A model generated the notes under the pieces. That model was not told where the DNA came from. It saw nothing but the letters and a program-made list of their open reading frames with translations, and did no database searches. The position numbers and the translations under genes are program-made. Below, piece after piece: positions 1 to 9,165 of a DNA stretch of 64,000 bases; positions within the stretch are counted from its first letter, which is position 1; each line of letters begins with the position of its first letter. The DNA is from Pontiella agarivorans (lineage in GTDB: Bacteria > Verrucomicrobiota > Kiritimatiellia > Kiritimatiellales > Pontiellaceae), in NCBI RefSeq assembly GCF_034531395.1, contig NZ_JARVCO010000012.1, positions 1,054,001-1,118,000 of the forward strand, in the 5' to 3' direction.

Positions 1-1
1 T

Positions 2-901
2 GAGGTAGATGCGGCCGGCCATACCGACCAGTACGGCACAGGTGAGACTGACGACCACCCAGGCCATAGCGATCCGTCGTGCGGGTTTGATTTCGTCCGG
101 TGAGCGGATGGCCATAAACCGGGTCAGGATGTGCGGCTGGCCGAAATAGCCGATCCCCCAGGCCATGAGTGAGATGACAGAAATCGTTTTCAGCGTTTCT
201 CCATCGGCATGGGAAAACATATCAAGAAATCCGGGGGTGGCCGATTTCCAGGCATGGGATGCTTCGGTAAAGCCGCCGGCGGCATGAATGCCGAGCATGG
301 GAACCGTGATAATGGCGAAGAACATGATGACACCCTGGAAAAAATCGGTCCAGCTGACAGCCATGAAACCGCCAAGTGCGGTGTAGGAGATGATGACCAC
401 CACGCCGATGAGCAGGGCGGAGTGATAGGGCAGGCCGAAGACGGATTCAAACAGTTTGGCGCCGGCGACGAACCCCGATGCGGTGTAGATGAGGAAGAAG
501 ACGAGAATAAATACGGCGGACAGTACGCGCAGAGTCTTGTTGTGGTCGTTGAAACGGTTGGAGAAATAGTCGGGCAATGTGATGGAATCGCCGGCGAGTT
601 CCGTATAGCGCCGAAGTTTTTTAGCCACAAATTTCCAGTTGAGATAGGTTCCAATGCCGAGGCCAAGCGCAATCCATACGGCTTCCATTCCCTGGAGATA
701 GGCATAGCCCGGAAGGCCGAGCAGGAGCCATCCGCTCATATCTGAGGCTTGAGCGCTCATGGCGGCAACCCATTTGTTGAGCTGTCGGTCACCGATCAGA
801 TAATCGGAGAGGGATTCGTTTTTTTTGTAGAAGTGAGTACCGATCAGCAGCATGAAAATCAGGTAGCCGGCAAAGGTTAGAATAATGTGTAGGTTTTCCA
901 T
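2..901 (-). CDS. putP: Sodium/proline symporter, 3' end cut by the window edge
   Basis: Inner-membrane Na+-coupled proline uptake transporter of the solute:sodium symporter family. The reverse strand reads about 300 residues from an ATG at 901, beginning MENLHIILTFAGYL, with long hydrophobic segments. The PutP-like signatures SDYLIGDRQLNKWVAAMSAQ, SDMSGWLLLGLPG and GYFGQPHILTRFMAIRS are all readable. The family is about 490-500 residues, so roughly the last 200 lie outside the window. It is divergent from the M42 peptidase; the 83 bp between the two genes contains a perfect inverted repeat. The peptidase could supply amino acids for uptake, but that is inference. Proline specificity is by resemblance only. 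Confidence 0.88.
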   Translation of the reverse strand, partial: MENLHIILTFAGYLIFMLLIGTHFYKKNESLSDYLIGDRQLNKWVAAMSAQASDMSGWLLLGLPGYAYLQGMEAVWIALGLGIGTYLNWKFVAKKLRRYTELAGDSITLPDYFSNRFNDHNKTLRVLSAVFILVFFLIYTASGFVAGAKLFESVFGLPYHSALLIGVVVIISYTALGGFMAVSWTDFFQGVIMFFAIITVPMLGIHAAGGFTEASHAWKSATPGFLDMFSHADGETLKTISVISLMAWGIGYFGQPHILTRFMAIRSPDEIKPARRIAMAWVVVSLTCAVLVGMAGRIYL

Positions 902-922
902 AGCCTGAATGTCGTACTGTTT

Positions 923-947
923 ATTCCGTATTGATACAATACGGAAT
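923..947. promoter_or_regulatory. Perfect 11-bp inverted repeat, likely operator of the divergent pair
   Basis: ATTCCGTATTG, a 3-base ATA spacer, then CAATACGGAAT: a perfect dyad lying between the starts at 901 (symporter) and 985 (peptidase). There is no T-run, so a terminator is unlikely, and the size fits a dimeric regulator site. The regulator is not identifiable here. Confidence 0.55.
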
Positions 948-984
948 CTGCATTACCAATAGGGCCGTTAACTCAGGAGTGCTT

Positions 985-2052
985 ATGAAAAAAGAATCAA
1001 AACAGTTTCTCGCCAGTCTCATCAACAGCATCAGTCCTTCCGGTTATGAGGGACCGGTAGCGAATGTGTGGAAGAAGGAGGCGAAGGCTTTCGCTTCCCG
1101 CGTCTGGACCGATACGCACGGAAATTCGCACGCCATTGTAAATCCGGGCGGTTCACCGGTGGTGATGTTTGCAGGGCATTATGACGAGATCGGCTTTCAG
1201 ATTTCGCACATTGATGATCAGGGGTTCTGCTGGATTCAGGCATTGGGCGGCTGGGATCCGCAGATTGCGCAGGGCCAGCGGGTGCAGATTAATACGAAGA
1301 AGGGCATTATCCGCGGGGTGATCGGTAAAGTGGCCATTCACCTGCAGTCGCCGGAGGACCGTAAAAAAGTTTCAGAAGTGAAAGATCTGTGGGTGGATAT
1401 CGGGGCAAAGGATAAAGCGGATGCAGAAAAGATGGTTGAAATCGGCGACCCGCTGGTCGTGGCATATGGCTATGAGGAAATGGCCAACGGGCTGGCGGTC
1501 GGCCGGGCCTTTGACGATCGTGCCGGCGCCTTTGTGGTGCTGGAGGCGGCGCGGCAGCTTTCAGCCCTGAATCCGGCAGCGGAAATTCACTGTGTGGCGA
1601 CGGTACAGGAAGAGATCGGACTGCGCGGTGCGCAGACGGCGGCCTATGGAATTAATCCCGACATTGGAATTGCGGTGGATGTGACATTTGCAACGGATCA
1701 CCCGAATATGGCGGATGCGGTTAAACGTGAAAACCTGATTGAACTCGGCAAAGGGCCGGTGATTACGCGTGGGCCGAATATCAATGCCAAGCTGTTCGAT
1801 CTTCTGGTGAAAACGGCGAAAGCGGAAAAGATTCCGGTGCAGATCAATGCCGAGCCGCGGGGAACCGGAACCGATGCCAATGCATTGCAGCTCAATCGGG
1901 CCGGTGTCACGACGGCGCTGGTGAGTATTCCGCTTCGTTATATGCACAGCCCCTGTGAACTGATCAGCCTGAAGGATCTGGAAGCCTGTGCGAAGCTGAT
2001 TGCAAAAACAGTGGAGAACATTACACCGGAAACCGATTTTGTTCCTTTCTAG
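985..2052 (+). CDS. M42 family metallopeptidase (glutamyl/leucyl aminopeptidase type)
   Basis: Cytoplasmic two-metal aminopeptidase of the M42 family (tetrahedral aminopeptidase/FrvX/YsdC type) that trims peptides. The ATG at 985 is chosen because CAGGAG lies 5 bases upstream; an in-frame TTG at 931 overlaps the operator and is unlikely. Over 355 residues the metal-site motifs are visible: MFAGHYDEIGF (His, Asp), GRAFDDRAGA (bridging Asp), VQEEIGLRGA (catalytic and metal Glu), VDVTFATD and MHSPCE (last His). Length is normal for the family. The exact substrate preference cannot be read from sequence. Confidence 0.92.
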   Translation: MKKESKQFLASLINSISPSGYEGPVANVWKKEAKAFASRVWTDTHGNSHAIVNPGGSPVVMFAGHYDEIGFQISHIDDQGFCWIQALGGWDPQIAQGQRVQINTKKGIIRGVIGKVAIHLQSPEDRKKVSEVKDLWVDIGAKDKADAEKMVEIGDPLVVAYGYEEMANGLAVGRAFDDRAGAFVVLEAARQLSALNPAAEIHCVATVQEEIGLRGAQTAAYGINPDIGIAVDVTFATDHPNMADAVKRENLIELGKGPVITRGPNINAKLFDLLVKTAKAEKIPVQINAEPRGTGTDANALQLNRAGVTTALVSIPLRYMHSPCELISLKDLEACAKLIAKTVENITPETDFVPF

Positions 2053-2072
2053 CCGGTTGTTGAGGTTTCGTT

Positions 2073-2747
2073 TTATTGCCGGTGGATTTTCAGCGAGTTG
2101 ATGGCTCCGCTGAAGCCGTCGGTATTCAGTTTCTGGAATTCCCGGAACACACCCGGCAGTTCGCGGTGCGTCCCGATACGGATCCGCATGCCGTCGCCGT
2201 TGAGCGGCGGCTGGCCGGTAACCATGGCGGCATATTTCCGGTTGAGGCTGAGAAAGGCATGGCCGGCACTGATTCGTAATTCAATGGTTACCCATTTTTT
2301 GCGGAATTTGCTGATACCGCTGTTCGGTTTTTCCTGCAGGGTATAGGCAACATTTCCGGTGCGGACGCGCGCGAATACCTGATGGTCTTTTGTGTAAATG
2401 GCAAAACCGTGCCGGTCGTTGCCCTGCGAAAGAATCAGTCCGTCCGTCAGGAGAAAAACGCGGATCGAAACCACCCATTCGTCACCGGCCGGATCGAGCA
2501 GTGAACTGTGTGGAATATCCAGTCCGCGGCCTTCATCCACCACCAGCAGATTCCGATGCTTTATCCGATCCACAAACAGGTTTCCGGTCGGCACAAAAAG
2601 GGGATAAAGCGCTTTGTTCGGAATAAGCCCCTCTTTCACCCCCTCAAAATCAAGGTTCAGCATCAGCCCCTTGGGACGGAGTTCCGGTGTCTTGGCGCTG
2701 GAAATACATGCGGTGGATAATAAATATGCAAAAACTCGACGGTTCAT
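2073..2747 (-). CDS. Exported LamG/concanavalin-like protein of unknown role
   Basis: A 224-residue protein starting MNRRVFAYLLSTACISSA, a short signal peptide. The body has the alternating beta-strand character of a laminin-G/concanavalin-A fold: phrases such as EWVVSIRVFLLTDG, HGFAIYTKDHQVFARVRTG and KKWVTIELRISAGHAFLSLN resemble lectin/glucanase-like binding domains. No catalytic motif is recognised. It starts 2 bp after the upstream glycosyltransferase-like gene on the same strand, so the two are probably co-transcribed. A carbohydrate-binding envelope or periplasmic role is inference. Confidence 0.6.
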   Translation of the reverse strand: MNRRVFAYLLSTACISSAKTPELRPKGLMLNLDFEGVKEGLIPNKALYPLFVPTGNLFVDRIKHRNLLVVDEGRGLDIPHSSLLDPAGDEWVVSIRVFLLTDGLILSQGNDRHGFAIYTKDHQVFARVRTGNVAYTLQEKPNSGISKFRKKWVTIELRISAGHAFLSLNRKYAAMVTGQPPLNGDGMRIRIGTHRELPGVFREFQKLNTDGFSGAINSLKIHRQ

Positions 2748-2749
2748 AG

Positions 2750-3661
2750 TCAGATTTCTACCGGTTTGCCGATAAAGCCGGCAAGCTGTTTTCCGTCCCG
2801 GACGGCATCAAACAGTTCTGATAGGAACTGAGCCCGATCAGAAAAATAGTCTTTACGTCCTTTGGTCTGGCCGACATTCCCCAGATGGAGCCAAGTGTCG
2901 TCGAGTACTTCGAGCGGCATATGTTCATTGGCCGTCGGGTGGGCCACGTTTCGAATGACATGTGAGGCAAAGCGCATGTTCCGGACATCGAGCCGGCGGT
3001 ACAGCGGTTCCCAGTTCTGTCCTCCGGTATCCAGCAGGGCCGGACGGTCGTTGTTGAAATCGACGGCCTTATTTTTTGTGTGGCTGAAATCAAACATGCA
3101 GTAGCCGGCCCAGAGGAACCAGCTCCAGGGGGCGTCCTTTTTTCTTCCGAAGACCGGCTGATGGTTGAGCAGATCGACAAGCTTAACATCCCGGTAAGGA
3201 ATCAGGTCGTGGTCAATACAGGCAAATATACTCGGTTCCAAGGGGAGGAGAATGTTGTAATAGATCCAGTTCAGGGAAATGCCGTGTGAGCGGCAGGGAT
3301 GTTTTTCAGGATTGGGCGGGAGGGAGAAATAGGGGGTTTCCGCCGCCCGACAGGCGGCCTCAATTTCAGGACGGAGCTCCGGTTTATTCGAGTTGTCGCA
3401 GACGATGACCTCGGCATCCTTAACGTGCTCTTTCATATTCCGCAGCAGGATTTCGATGACCCACGGCGAATTGAAAGCCACCACGGCGATAATGTTTTTT
3501 CCGCGCAGGTGCTGGAGGCGCTGCAGGAATGGATCGAGGGTTGCGGGGCGACTGCGGACAAACCGGCGGCTGACGGCTTTATTCCGGATTTCCTTGAGAT
3601 ACCAAATGGGCGGGTCCAGCCGCAGCCACTCTGTTGGGGTGTAGTTTTGAATTCCGCGCAT
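2750..3661 (-). CDS. GT-A fold glycosyltransferase-like protein
   Basis: A 303-residue cytoplasmic protein. Residues about 55-85 (IIAVVAFNSPWVIEILLRNM, then DAEVIVCDNS) form the nucleotide-sugar binding half of a GT-A Rossmann-like fold. The phrase FACIDHDLIPY resembles the metal-binding DXD element, here D-H-D. The C-terminal part (FDFSHTKNKAVDFN, then DDTWLHLGNVG) is typical of small, poorly characterised glycosyltransferases. It opens the envelope-glycan block and faces away from the GT90 gene. Donor and acceptor are unknown. Confidence 0.65.
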   Translation of the reverse strand: MRGIQNYTPTEWLRLDPPIWYLKEIRNKAVSRRFVRSRPATLDPFLQRLQHLRGKNIIAVVAFNSPWVIEILLRNMKEHVKDAEVIVCDNSNKPELRPEIEAACRAAETPYFSLPPNPEKHPCRSHGISLNWIYYNILLPLEPSIFACIDHDLIPYRDVKLVDLLNHQPVFGRKKDAPWSWFLWAGYCMFDFSHTKNKAVDFNNDRPALLDTGGQNWEPLYRRLDVRNMRFASHVIRNVAHPTANEHMPLEVLDDTWLHLGNVGQTKGRKDYFSDRAQFLSELFDAVRDGKQLAGFIGKPVEI

Positions 3662-3789
3662 AATTGTTTCTTTTGTTGCCCTGTCTGTTTTTTCTGTTGT
3701 TTTATCCCGGTGCAGCTACTATCGGGAACTTCAATTTAAAGGGTATGTATTATTCGGGTGCAGCGCGAGATTAAACAGGTTTTGGAAAC

Positions 3790-4761
3790 GTGGGATTACT
3801 GACCGTTCAACGAGCAAACAAGTTGCGGTTCTATGCGCGTTCAGCGCTGGAACGCGCGCTGATTCCTGACGCCTTTTACCGTGTTCGGCTCGGGAAAAAG
3901 CTGGCGCGGCTTTCGGCTTATGATGCGGAAGCGATGTTGGACCGGGTGGGCTATTATAATCAATTGGACCGGCCCTTTTCGCTTAGTGATTCCGCTGTGG
4001 CCCTGAAGGAGCTGACAGGGGACGTCGCTTCGGCCTATTTTTATGATTACCGCGCGCTGATGCGCTATTTTCCGGTCGAGGTCCGGGCCGATGTGGAGTT
4101 CGGGGATATTTCGTTCAACCAGCCGCACCCGACGTTGGTGAAGAGCCGTCCGATCGGTTCCGGCAATGAAAATAATATTCTGCTCAAGCTCAATTCCGTG
4201 CGGCATTTTATCCCGATTCATGACCCGGTTGATTATGCCGAAAAGAAAGATATGCTGGTTTGGCGGGGCGCGGCATGGAAAAAGTGGCGTAAGGATTTTC
4301 TCAAACAATACTGGAATCATCCGCTCTGTGATGTGGGACAGGTGAATCCGCCATCAGAAACTGCTCCGGCGGAATGGGTGAAGCCGAAGATGAGCATTGC
4401 CGAGCAACTGCAGTATAAATTTATTCTGTCGATTGAAGGGAATGATGTGGCGACTAACCTGAAGTGGATCGCGCAGTCCAACTCGCTCTGTTTCATGACC
4501 CGGCCGAAGTTTGAAACCTGGATGATGGAGGGACGGCTGACCGGCGGAGAACATTATGTGGAGCTGCGGGATGACTACGCGGACTTGCCGGAAAAGGTGG
4601 AGCATTATACCGCGCATCCGCAGGAGGCCCGTGAGATTATCCGTAACTTGCAGCATTATTACCGGCTGTTCACCGATCACAGGGCGGATGAGCTGATTTC
4701 GTTGATGGTCGTGAAGAAATATCTGGAACTGAGCGGTCAGGCACTGCGGGGTGGACAATGA
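3790..4761 (+). CDS. Glycosyltransferase family 90-like (LpsA/CAP10 type)
   Basis: A 323-residue protein with a GTG start. It contains the GT90/LpsA-type core: VEFGDISFNQPHPTLVKSRP, LVWRGAAWKKWRKDF and, most diagnostic, LQYKFILSIEGNDVATNLKW followed by SNSLCFMTRP. Related enzymes add a single sugar to lipopolysaccharide core or capsule. It overlaps the next glycosyltransferase by 4 bp (ATGA), so the two are translationally coupled in an LPS-core operon running to 8279. The linkage formed is not predictable. Confidence 0.75.
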   Translation: MGLLTVQRANKLRFYARSALERALIPDAFYRVRLGKKLARLSAYDAEAMLDRVGYYNQLDRPFSLSDSAVALKELTGDVASAYFYDYRALMRYFPVEVRADVEFGDISFNQPHPTLVKSRPIGSGNENNILLKLNSVRHFIPIHDPVDYAEKKDMLVWRGAAWKKWRKDFLKQYWNHPLCDVGQVNPPSETAPAEWVKPKMSIAEQLQYKFILSIEGNDVATNLKWIAQSNSLCFMTRPKFETWMMEGRLTGGEHYVELRDDYADLPEKVEHYTAHPQEAREIIRNLQHYYRLFTDHRADELISLMVVKKYLELSGQALRGGQ

Positions 4762-5489
4762 ACAAACTTTCGGTGGCGATCATTACATACAACGAGGAGG
4801 CGGTGATTGCCGATGCGGTGAAGTCGGCTGCTTTTGCCGACGAGGTGGTGGTGCTGGACAGCGGGTCGAAAGACCGTACCTGTGCGGTGGCGCAGGAGCT
4901 GGGGGCCAAGGTGTTCAGTCAGGAGTGGCTGGGCTTCGGCCGGCAAAAACAGCGGGCAGTGGAGCTCTGTTCCAATGATTGGGTCTTTGTGCTCGATTCT
5001 GATGAACGGATTATGCCGGAGCTGGCGGAAGAAATCCAGGTCCTGCTGAAGAGCGCACCGGACCGGCCGGGATATCAGGTTGCGCGGTTGAACTGGTTTT
5101 TTGGAAAGCCGATCCGGTACTGCGGGCTGTATCCGGATTATACCGTGCGGCTCTTCAACCGCACGTCGGGGCGGTTTACGGAAGATGCGGTTCATGAAAA
5201 GGTGGTGCTGGATGGAGAGCCGGGAACGCTGAAAAACCACATGGAGCATCTGGCCTATGATTCCATCGAGCAGTTTGTGGATAAGCAGAACCGCTATTCT
5301 TCGCTCAATGTGAAACCCTCAGGTCTGCTCACCGCTACATTGAGGTCGATGTGGACGTTTGTGCGTCTTTTTGTATTCAAAAAGGGAATTCTGGGTGGGT
5401 CGCATGGATTTCTGATTGCTGTTCTGTACAGTCAGTACACCTTCTGGAAATACGTTAAAGGCCGCGAGATGGAGACCAGTTTAAAATGA
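4758..5489 (+). CDS. GT2 glycosyltransferase, WaaE/KdtX (LgtF) type
   Basis: A 243-residue family-2 glycosyltransferase. The N-terminus has the canonical start LSVAIITYNEEAVIADAV, the strand DEVVVLDSGSKDRT and the metal motif VFVLDSDERI. The phrase PDYTVRLFNRTSGRFTEDAVHEKV matches the WaaE/KdtX and LgtF subgroup, known for adding glucose to the inner LPS core. A hydrophobic C-terminal stretch (about residues 205-235) may anchor it to the membrane. It overlaps the upstream GT90 gene by 4 bp, supporting a joint role in LPS core assembly. Confidence 0.85.
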   Translation: MNKLSVAIITYNEEAVIADAVKSAAFADEVVVLDSGSKDRTCAVAQELGAKVFSQEWLGFGRQKQRAVELCSNDWVFVLDSDERIMPELAEEIQVLLKSAPDRPGYQVARLNWFFGKPIRYCGLYPDYTVRLFNRTSGRFTEDAVHEKVVLDGEPGTLKNHMEHLAYDSIEQFVDKQNRYSSLNVKPSGLLTATLRSMWTFVRLFVFKKGILGGSHGFLIAVLYSQYTFWKYVKGREMETSLK

Positions 5490-5546
5490 AAGATTTAATC
5501 TTTAAATCAGAAAAACGGCGGTTGCCAGAAGGTATGGTGTAACAGG

Positions 5547-6656
5547 GTGGATATTGCATTTATCAAACAGAAATTCGTTTCGTTCGGCGGGGGGGAAGGG
5601 TATCTGCAGCGGCTGATGGACCGCTGTGCGGAACAGGGGGCCCGGGTTCATTTGATCACAGCATCCTGGGAAGGAGATGTGGCGGATCAGGTTCGTATTC
5701 ACCGTATTCCTATGCAAACCTATTCCAGACGGGCTCGGTTGATGTCCTTTTCCCGAGGTGTCTCGGAATACCTGAGACAGAACCGGTTCGATGCGGTGAT
5801 GAGTCTGGAGCGGACTGTCGGGCAGGATATCTGGCGGGGAGGAGAAGGGGTTCATCGTGTCTGGCTGCAGATGAGGTCGATGTTTGAGCCGCCGCTCAAG
5901 AAAATGGCCGTTCGAGCCAGTGCCTTCCAACGTGAAGTGTTGAAAACAGAACGGGAATGCATTCATTCCACGCCATTTCTGATTGCAAATTCGAACATGG
6001 TGAAGCGGGATATCATACGCTCATTTCCCGAGCTCGACAGCTCCAGGATTTCAGTGATTCATAATGGAGTGAATCCGGATATGTTTTCTGTCGTGAATCG
6101 GAATGAAAATCGCATCCGGTTGCGCAATGAGCTGGGGCTGGGGGAAGGGCCGTTGCTGCTTCTTGCCGGTAGTGGGTTCCGGCGAAAAGGCGTGAAAGAA
6201 ACGATAGAGATGCTTCAGTTACAGCGGGAAGCCGGTTTGTTGGTGATGGGCCGGGACCGTCCTGAAGCCTGGGAAAAATACGCGCGAAAGAAAAGAGTGC
6301 ATGATCGTGTGCGTTTTCTGGCTCCGGATAAGATGCTTTGTTCTTATTTCCATGCCGCCGATATTGCCCTTGTGCCTTCTTGGTATGATCCTTTTCCAAA
6401 TGTCGGAATAGAGGCCCTGGCCAGCGGAACACCGGTTGTGACCACGAAATCCTGTGGAACATCTGACCTCATCTGTGAGGAACTAAACGGGGCCGTTTTT
6501 GAATATCCGGATCACATCGAATCATTTGCTGATGCGGTTGATCGCGCGTTGAGAATTTCAGATCCGCAAGCGGTATGTGGAACCGTGGAAGGTATGACGG
6601 ATCTCTGGAATGCGGAACAGACTATGGAACTGTTGATGAAGGCGGCAAGGCGGTAG
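5547..6656 (+). CDS. GT4 glycosyltransferase, WaaG-like
   Basis: A 369-residue GT-B fold glycosyltransferase. The N-terminal FVSFGGGEGYLQRLMDRCAE and the mid-protein LIANSNMVKRDII and SVIHNGVNPDMF resemble WaaG, which adds the first outer-core glucose of LPS. The C-terminal donor-binding half has LVPSWYDPFPNVGIEALASG, the usual GT4 E-x7-E region. The start is GTG at 5547; the Shine-Dalgarno sequence is weak. It lies in tandem with the neighbouring glycosyltransferases, 1 bp before the next ATG. Confidence 0.85.
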   Translation: MDIAFIKQKFVSFGGGEGYLQRLMDRCAEQGARVHLITASWEGDVADQVRIHRIPMQTYSRRARLMSFSRGVSEYLRQNRFDAVMSLERTVGQDIWRGGEGVHRVWLQMRSMFEPPLKKMAVRASAFQREVLKTERECIHSTPFLIANSNMVKRDIIRSFPELDSSRISVIHNGVNPDMFSVVNRNENRIRLRNELGLGEGPLLLLAGSGFRRKGVKETIEMLQLQREAGLLVMGRDRPEAWEKYARKKRVHDRVRFLAPDKMLCSYFHAADIALVPSWYDPFPNVGIEALASGTPVVTTKSCGTSDLICEELNGAVFEYPDHIESFADAVDRALRISDPQAVCGTVEGMTDLWNAEQTMELLMKAARR

Positions 6657-6657
6657 C

Positions 6658-7674
6658 ATGAACTGTTCAAAGAAGATATTGGTTATTATCCTGAATCCTG
6701 ATGCGGCAAGCAGCCGGATCCGTGTGCTGAACCTGCTTCCCGAATTAGATACGGCCGGGTTGGAGGTGGAGGTCGAAGTTTATCCGAAAACTTTCCGCGA
6801 TAAGTTGCGGCTATTTAGAAAATGCAGAGGTTTTAATCTGGTTGTTCTCCAAAAAAAAATGCCCAGCCCGTTTGATCTTTTTCTGCTGCGTAAAAACTGC
6901 AGAAAGCTGGGATACGATTTCGATGATGCGCAGCATCTTCCTCATGATTCAAAAGGGAGTAAAAGTCGCAGTCGGGAGGTCAAGTTCAGAAATGTCATTC
7001 AGGCATCGGACTTTGTGATTGCCGGAAACCGGATTCTGGAAGGCTGGGCCCGGGAGTTCGGCGCTATAAAAACGTATGTTATTCCGTCTGCAGTTGAGAC
7101 ACGCAATATTGCGGTTAAAACGGAATATACGCTCGGTAGACGGTTTGTTATTGGCTGGGTCGGCGGTCGGGTGAACCTGCCGCATTTGATGATGCTTGCT
7201 CCGGTGCTGCAGGCCTTGCAGTCGGCGGATATTCCTGTGGAACTGCGAATTGTTTCAGATGATACAGTGGAGATTCCCGGAGTTCAGGTTGACATGCGAA
7301 GGTGGGATATTGAAACGCAGGAAAAAGAGATTGCGCAGTTTGATGTCGGGGTGATGCCGCTTCCTGATACGCTGCATTCCGCCGGGAAATGTGCATATAA
7401 AGCGATCCAGTATATGGCATCTGCAGTTCCCGTGGTGGCTTCCGATGTCGGCGTGAATCGGGATGTTGTGAAGGACGGTCCGGGTTTTGCCGCTATAGAC
7501 AGCGGCGAATTTATAAACTATCTGGCAGAGCTATACGGATCGGAAATGCTGAGGAAAAAATGTGGCGGTGCCGGGAGACTGCGTGCCGAAAAAGAATTTT
7601 CCAACGAATCGGTAGGTGCTCTGTTGGCAGCATGCCTGAATGATCACCTGACAGAGAAAGGTATTAAATTATGA
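6658..7674 (+). CDS. GT4-like glycosyltransferase
   Basis: A 338-residue GT-B type protein. The N-terminal half is divergent (ILNPDAASSRIRVLNLLPEL, then DFDDAQHLP). The C-terminal half has the donor-site architecture of GT4 enzymes: FVIGWVGGRVNLPHLMMLAP, FDVGVMPLPDT and CAYKAIQYMASAVPVVASDVG. It begins 1 bp after the WaaG-like gene and overlaps the following methyltransferase by 4 bp. Its role in the surface-glycan operon is inferred from position; the sugar is unknown. Confidence 0.75.
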   Translation: MNCSKKILVIILNPDAASSRIRVLNLLPELDTAGLEVEVEVYPKTFRDKLRLFRKCRGFNLVVLQKKMPSPFDLFLLRKNCRKLGYDFDDAQHLPHDSKGSKSRSREVKFRNVIQASDFVIAGNRILEGWAREFGAIKTYVIPSAVETRNIAVKTEYTLGRRFVIGWVGGRVNLPHLMMLAPVLQALQSADIPVELRIVSDDTVEIPGVQVDMRRWDIETQEKEIAQFDVGVMPLPDTLHSAGKCAYKAIQYMASAVPVVASDVGVNRDVVKDGPGFAAIDSGEFINYLAELYGSEMLRKKCGGAGRLRAEKEFSNESVGALLAACLNDHLTEKGIKL

Positions 7675-8279
7675 AGATACTGAATAAAAAACTTCAGGAA
7701 GCTCTGGAGCAGGGCGGGAAGATCAAACTGGATCTCGGTTGTGGACAGGGTCCTGTGGAGGGATTTTTCGCCGTTGATCATCTGGAAATGGATGGGGTGG
7801 ACGTGGTTGCCGATCTGAATGAACCGCTGGATCTGCTGCCGGACAATAGTGTGGATGAAATATACAGTCGGCACTGCTTTGAGCATATCGACAATTTTCT
7901 CCCGCTGATGAAGGAGATTCATCGCGTGGTCAAGCCTGGCGGAAAAATTGAAATTATTGTGCCGCACTATTCCAATGTCCTTGCCTACTCCGATCCGACC
8001 CATGTTCGTTTTTTCGGACTCTATACCATGTATTATTTTGTTTCTCCCGAGCATCAGCCGAAAAAACGGAAGGTTCCCTCTTTTTACAGTGATATCCGTT
8101 TTCAAATTCACAGGATTAAAATCGAGTTCTATCGGTATACCTTTTTTGAGCGGCTGTCGGTTTCGCTCATCAAGCGATTGGTGAATCTCAGTTTCGGTAA
8201 CCAATTCCGGTATGAGCGCCGCTGGTCCTCTCTCTTTCATGCCTCGCAGATTCGCTATCTAATGACGCCGGATAAATAG
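7671..8279 (+). CDS. Class I SAM-dependent methyltransferase
   Basis: A 202-residue methyltransferase. The SAM-binding glycine motif is KLDLGCGQGP (about residues 18-27). An acidic strand end FAVDHLEMDG follows, and then the Methyltransf_11-like DEIYSRHCFEHIDNFLPLMK and VVKPGGKIEIIVPH. Its ATG overlaps the stop of the preceding glycosyltransferase, so it is the last gene of the LPS-core operon. Methylation of a sugar or lipid intermediate is plausible, but the substrate is not visible in sequence. Confidence 0.8.
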   Translation: MKILNKKLQEALEQGGKIKLDLGCGQGPVEGFFAVDHLEMDGVDVVADLNEPLDLLPDNSVDEIYSRHCFEHIDNFLPLMKEIHRVVKPGGKIEIIVPHYSNVLAYSDPTHVRFFGLYTMYYFVSPEHQPKKRKVPSFYSDIRFQIHRIKIEFYRYTFFERLSVSLIKRLVNLSFGNQFRYERRWSSLFHASQIRYLMTPDK

Positions 8280-8515
8280 TATATTGGAGCGGTTGCATAC
8301 GGTTTAGAGGTGTGATGTGCCGACATGAGCAGAGGACTAAAACGGAATCAGAGCGTAATGCTGTAACGGAGCAAGTGGTAAAGCGTCCGCTGGCAGTAAA
8401 AAAGGTTCCGCTGTCCGCGTTATCGTTTTTAAGGTTGATGTCGTTTATCTCATTCCGGTTCCGTCGTGTTTCGGGATTGGTCGGTAGTTTAATGCCGGGG
8501 GAATGGAGACACTAT

Positions 8516-9165
8516 TCAGAAAGCAGGAACGGGAGCGCGGTTTCCCATAGTGTTTCCATAGGCACGGCATTGCGCCGGATAGATGACCTCCTGAACATGG
8601 TCGTAGAGTTTCTGATCTTCGGTGGTTGCCTCGGTGAGTTGGCTGCTGCAGGCCGCCCCGCGGGTCATCGGCCCATTTTCTGAACGGCAGGTGGGATTCA
8701 TTGAAGCGTTCGAGCAGGCCTATGAACGGGATGCGGTCCTCGATCAGTTCAATGGTTTTTTTCCGCCGACTCTTTGCCGGAAAGATAGCGGCACTGATAA
8801 TTGCTGCGGGTGGGCAGCCAGGTGTTTCAGGATGCTTCAAGGTGTTCGTGCACGTTTTCGTCGTACGTACTGCGGCGCAGATAAAATTTAAATTCGGAGA
8901 TCAGCCGTTTGGCGGGATCCCGTAAAAAGGTGTAGTAGCGGACGGGGAGTTGTTGATGCAGGTTGGTGTGCGGCTGAATGGTGTGCCCGGCAATGCTGGC
9001 GAGGCCGCGGTCGACTTTCCGGATCTGCTTCAGATCGCGGGCCGTCAGCGGGCGGTAGAAGCCGGGGCGGTCGAAGTGCCGCCAGCTGTAGCTGCGCCGA
9101 AGAATGGAAACGAGGGTGATTCCGGCTGTTTTTGGAATATGGGCGAATGCAATTATCGGTCTCAT
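8516..9165 (-). pseudogene. Broken sulfotransferase (Sulfotransfer_2-like)
   Basis: The reading frame from 9165 begins MRPIIAFAHIPKTAGITL, with the KTAG loop that binds the PAPS 5'-phosphosulfate, and continues to TFLRDPAKRLISEF, the 3'-phosphate site. It then meets an in-frame TGA at 8827-8829. Beyond it the same frame goes on with SNYQCRYLSGKESAEK. A shift at an A7 run (8756-8762 on the reverse strand) leads to LIEDRIPFIGLLERFNES, and a second shift near 8655-8660 leads to a C-terminal TEDQKLYDHVQEVIYP. Three separate lesions make it a decayed gene. The two homopolymer shifts could be sequencing errors; the stop could not be an indel error. Confidence 0.75.

Noticed and set aside
209-745. 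Long forward open frame of 178 codons
   Set aside because: It is the antisense shadow of the putP coding sequence, whose reverse translation gives clear symporter motifs.
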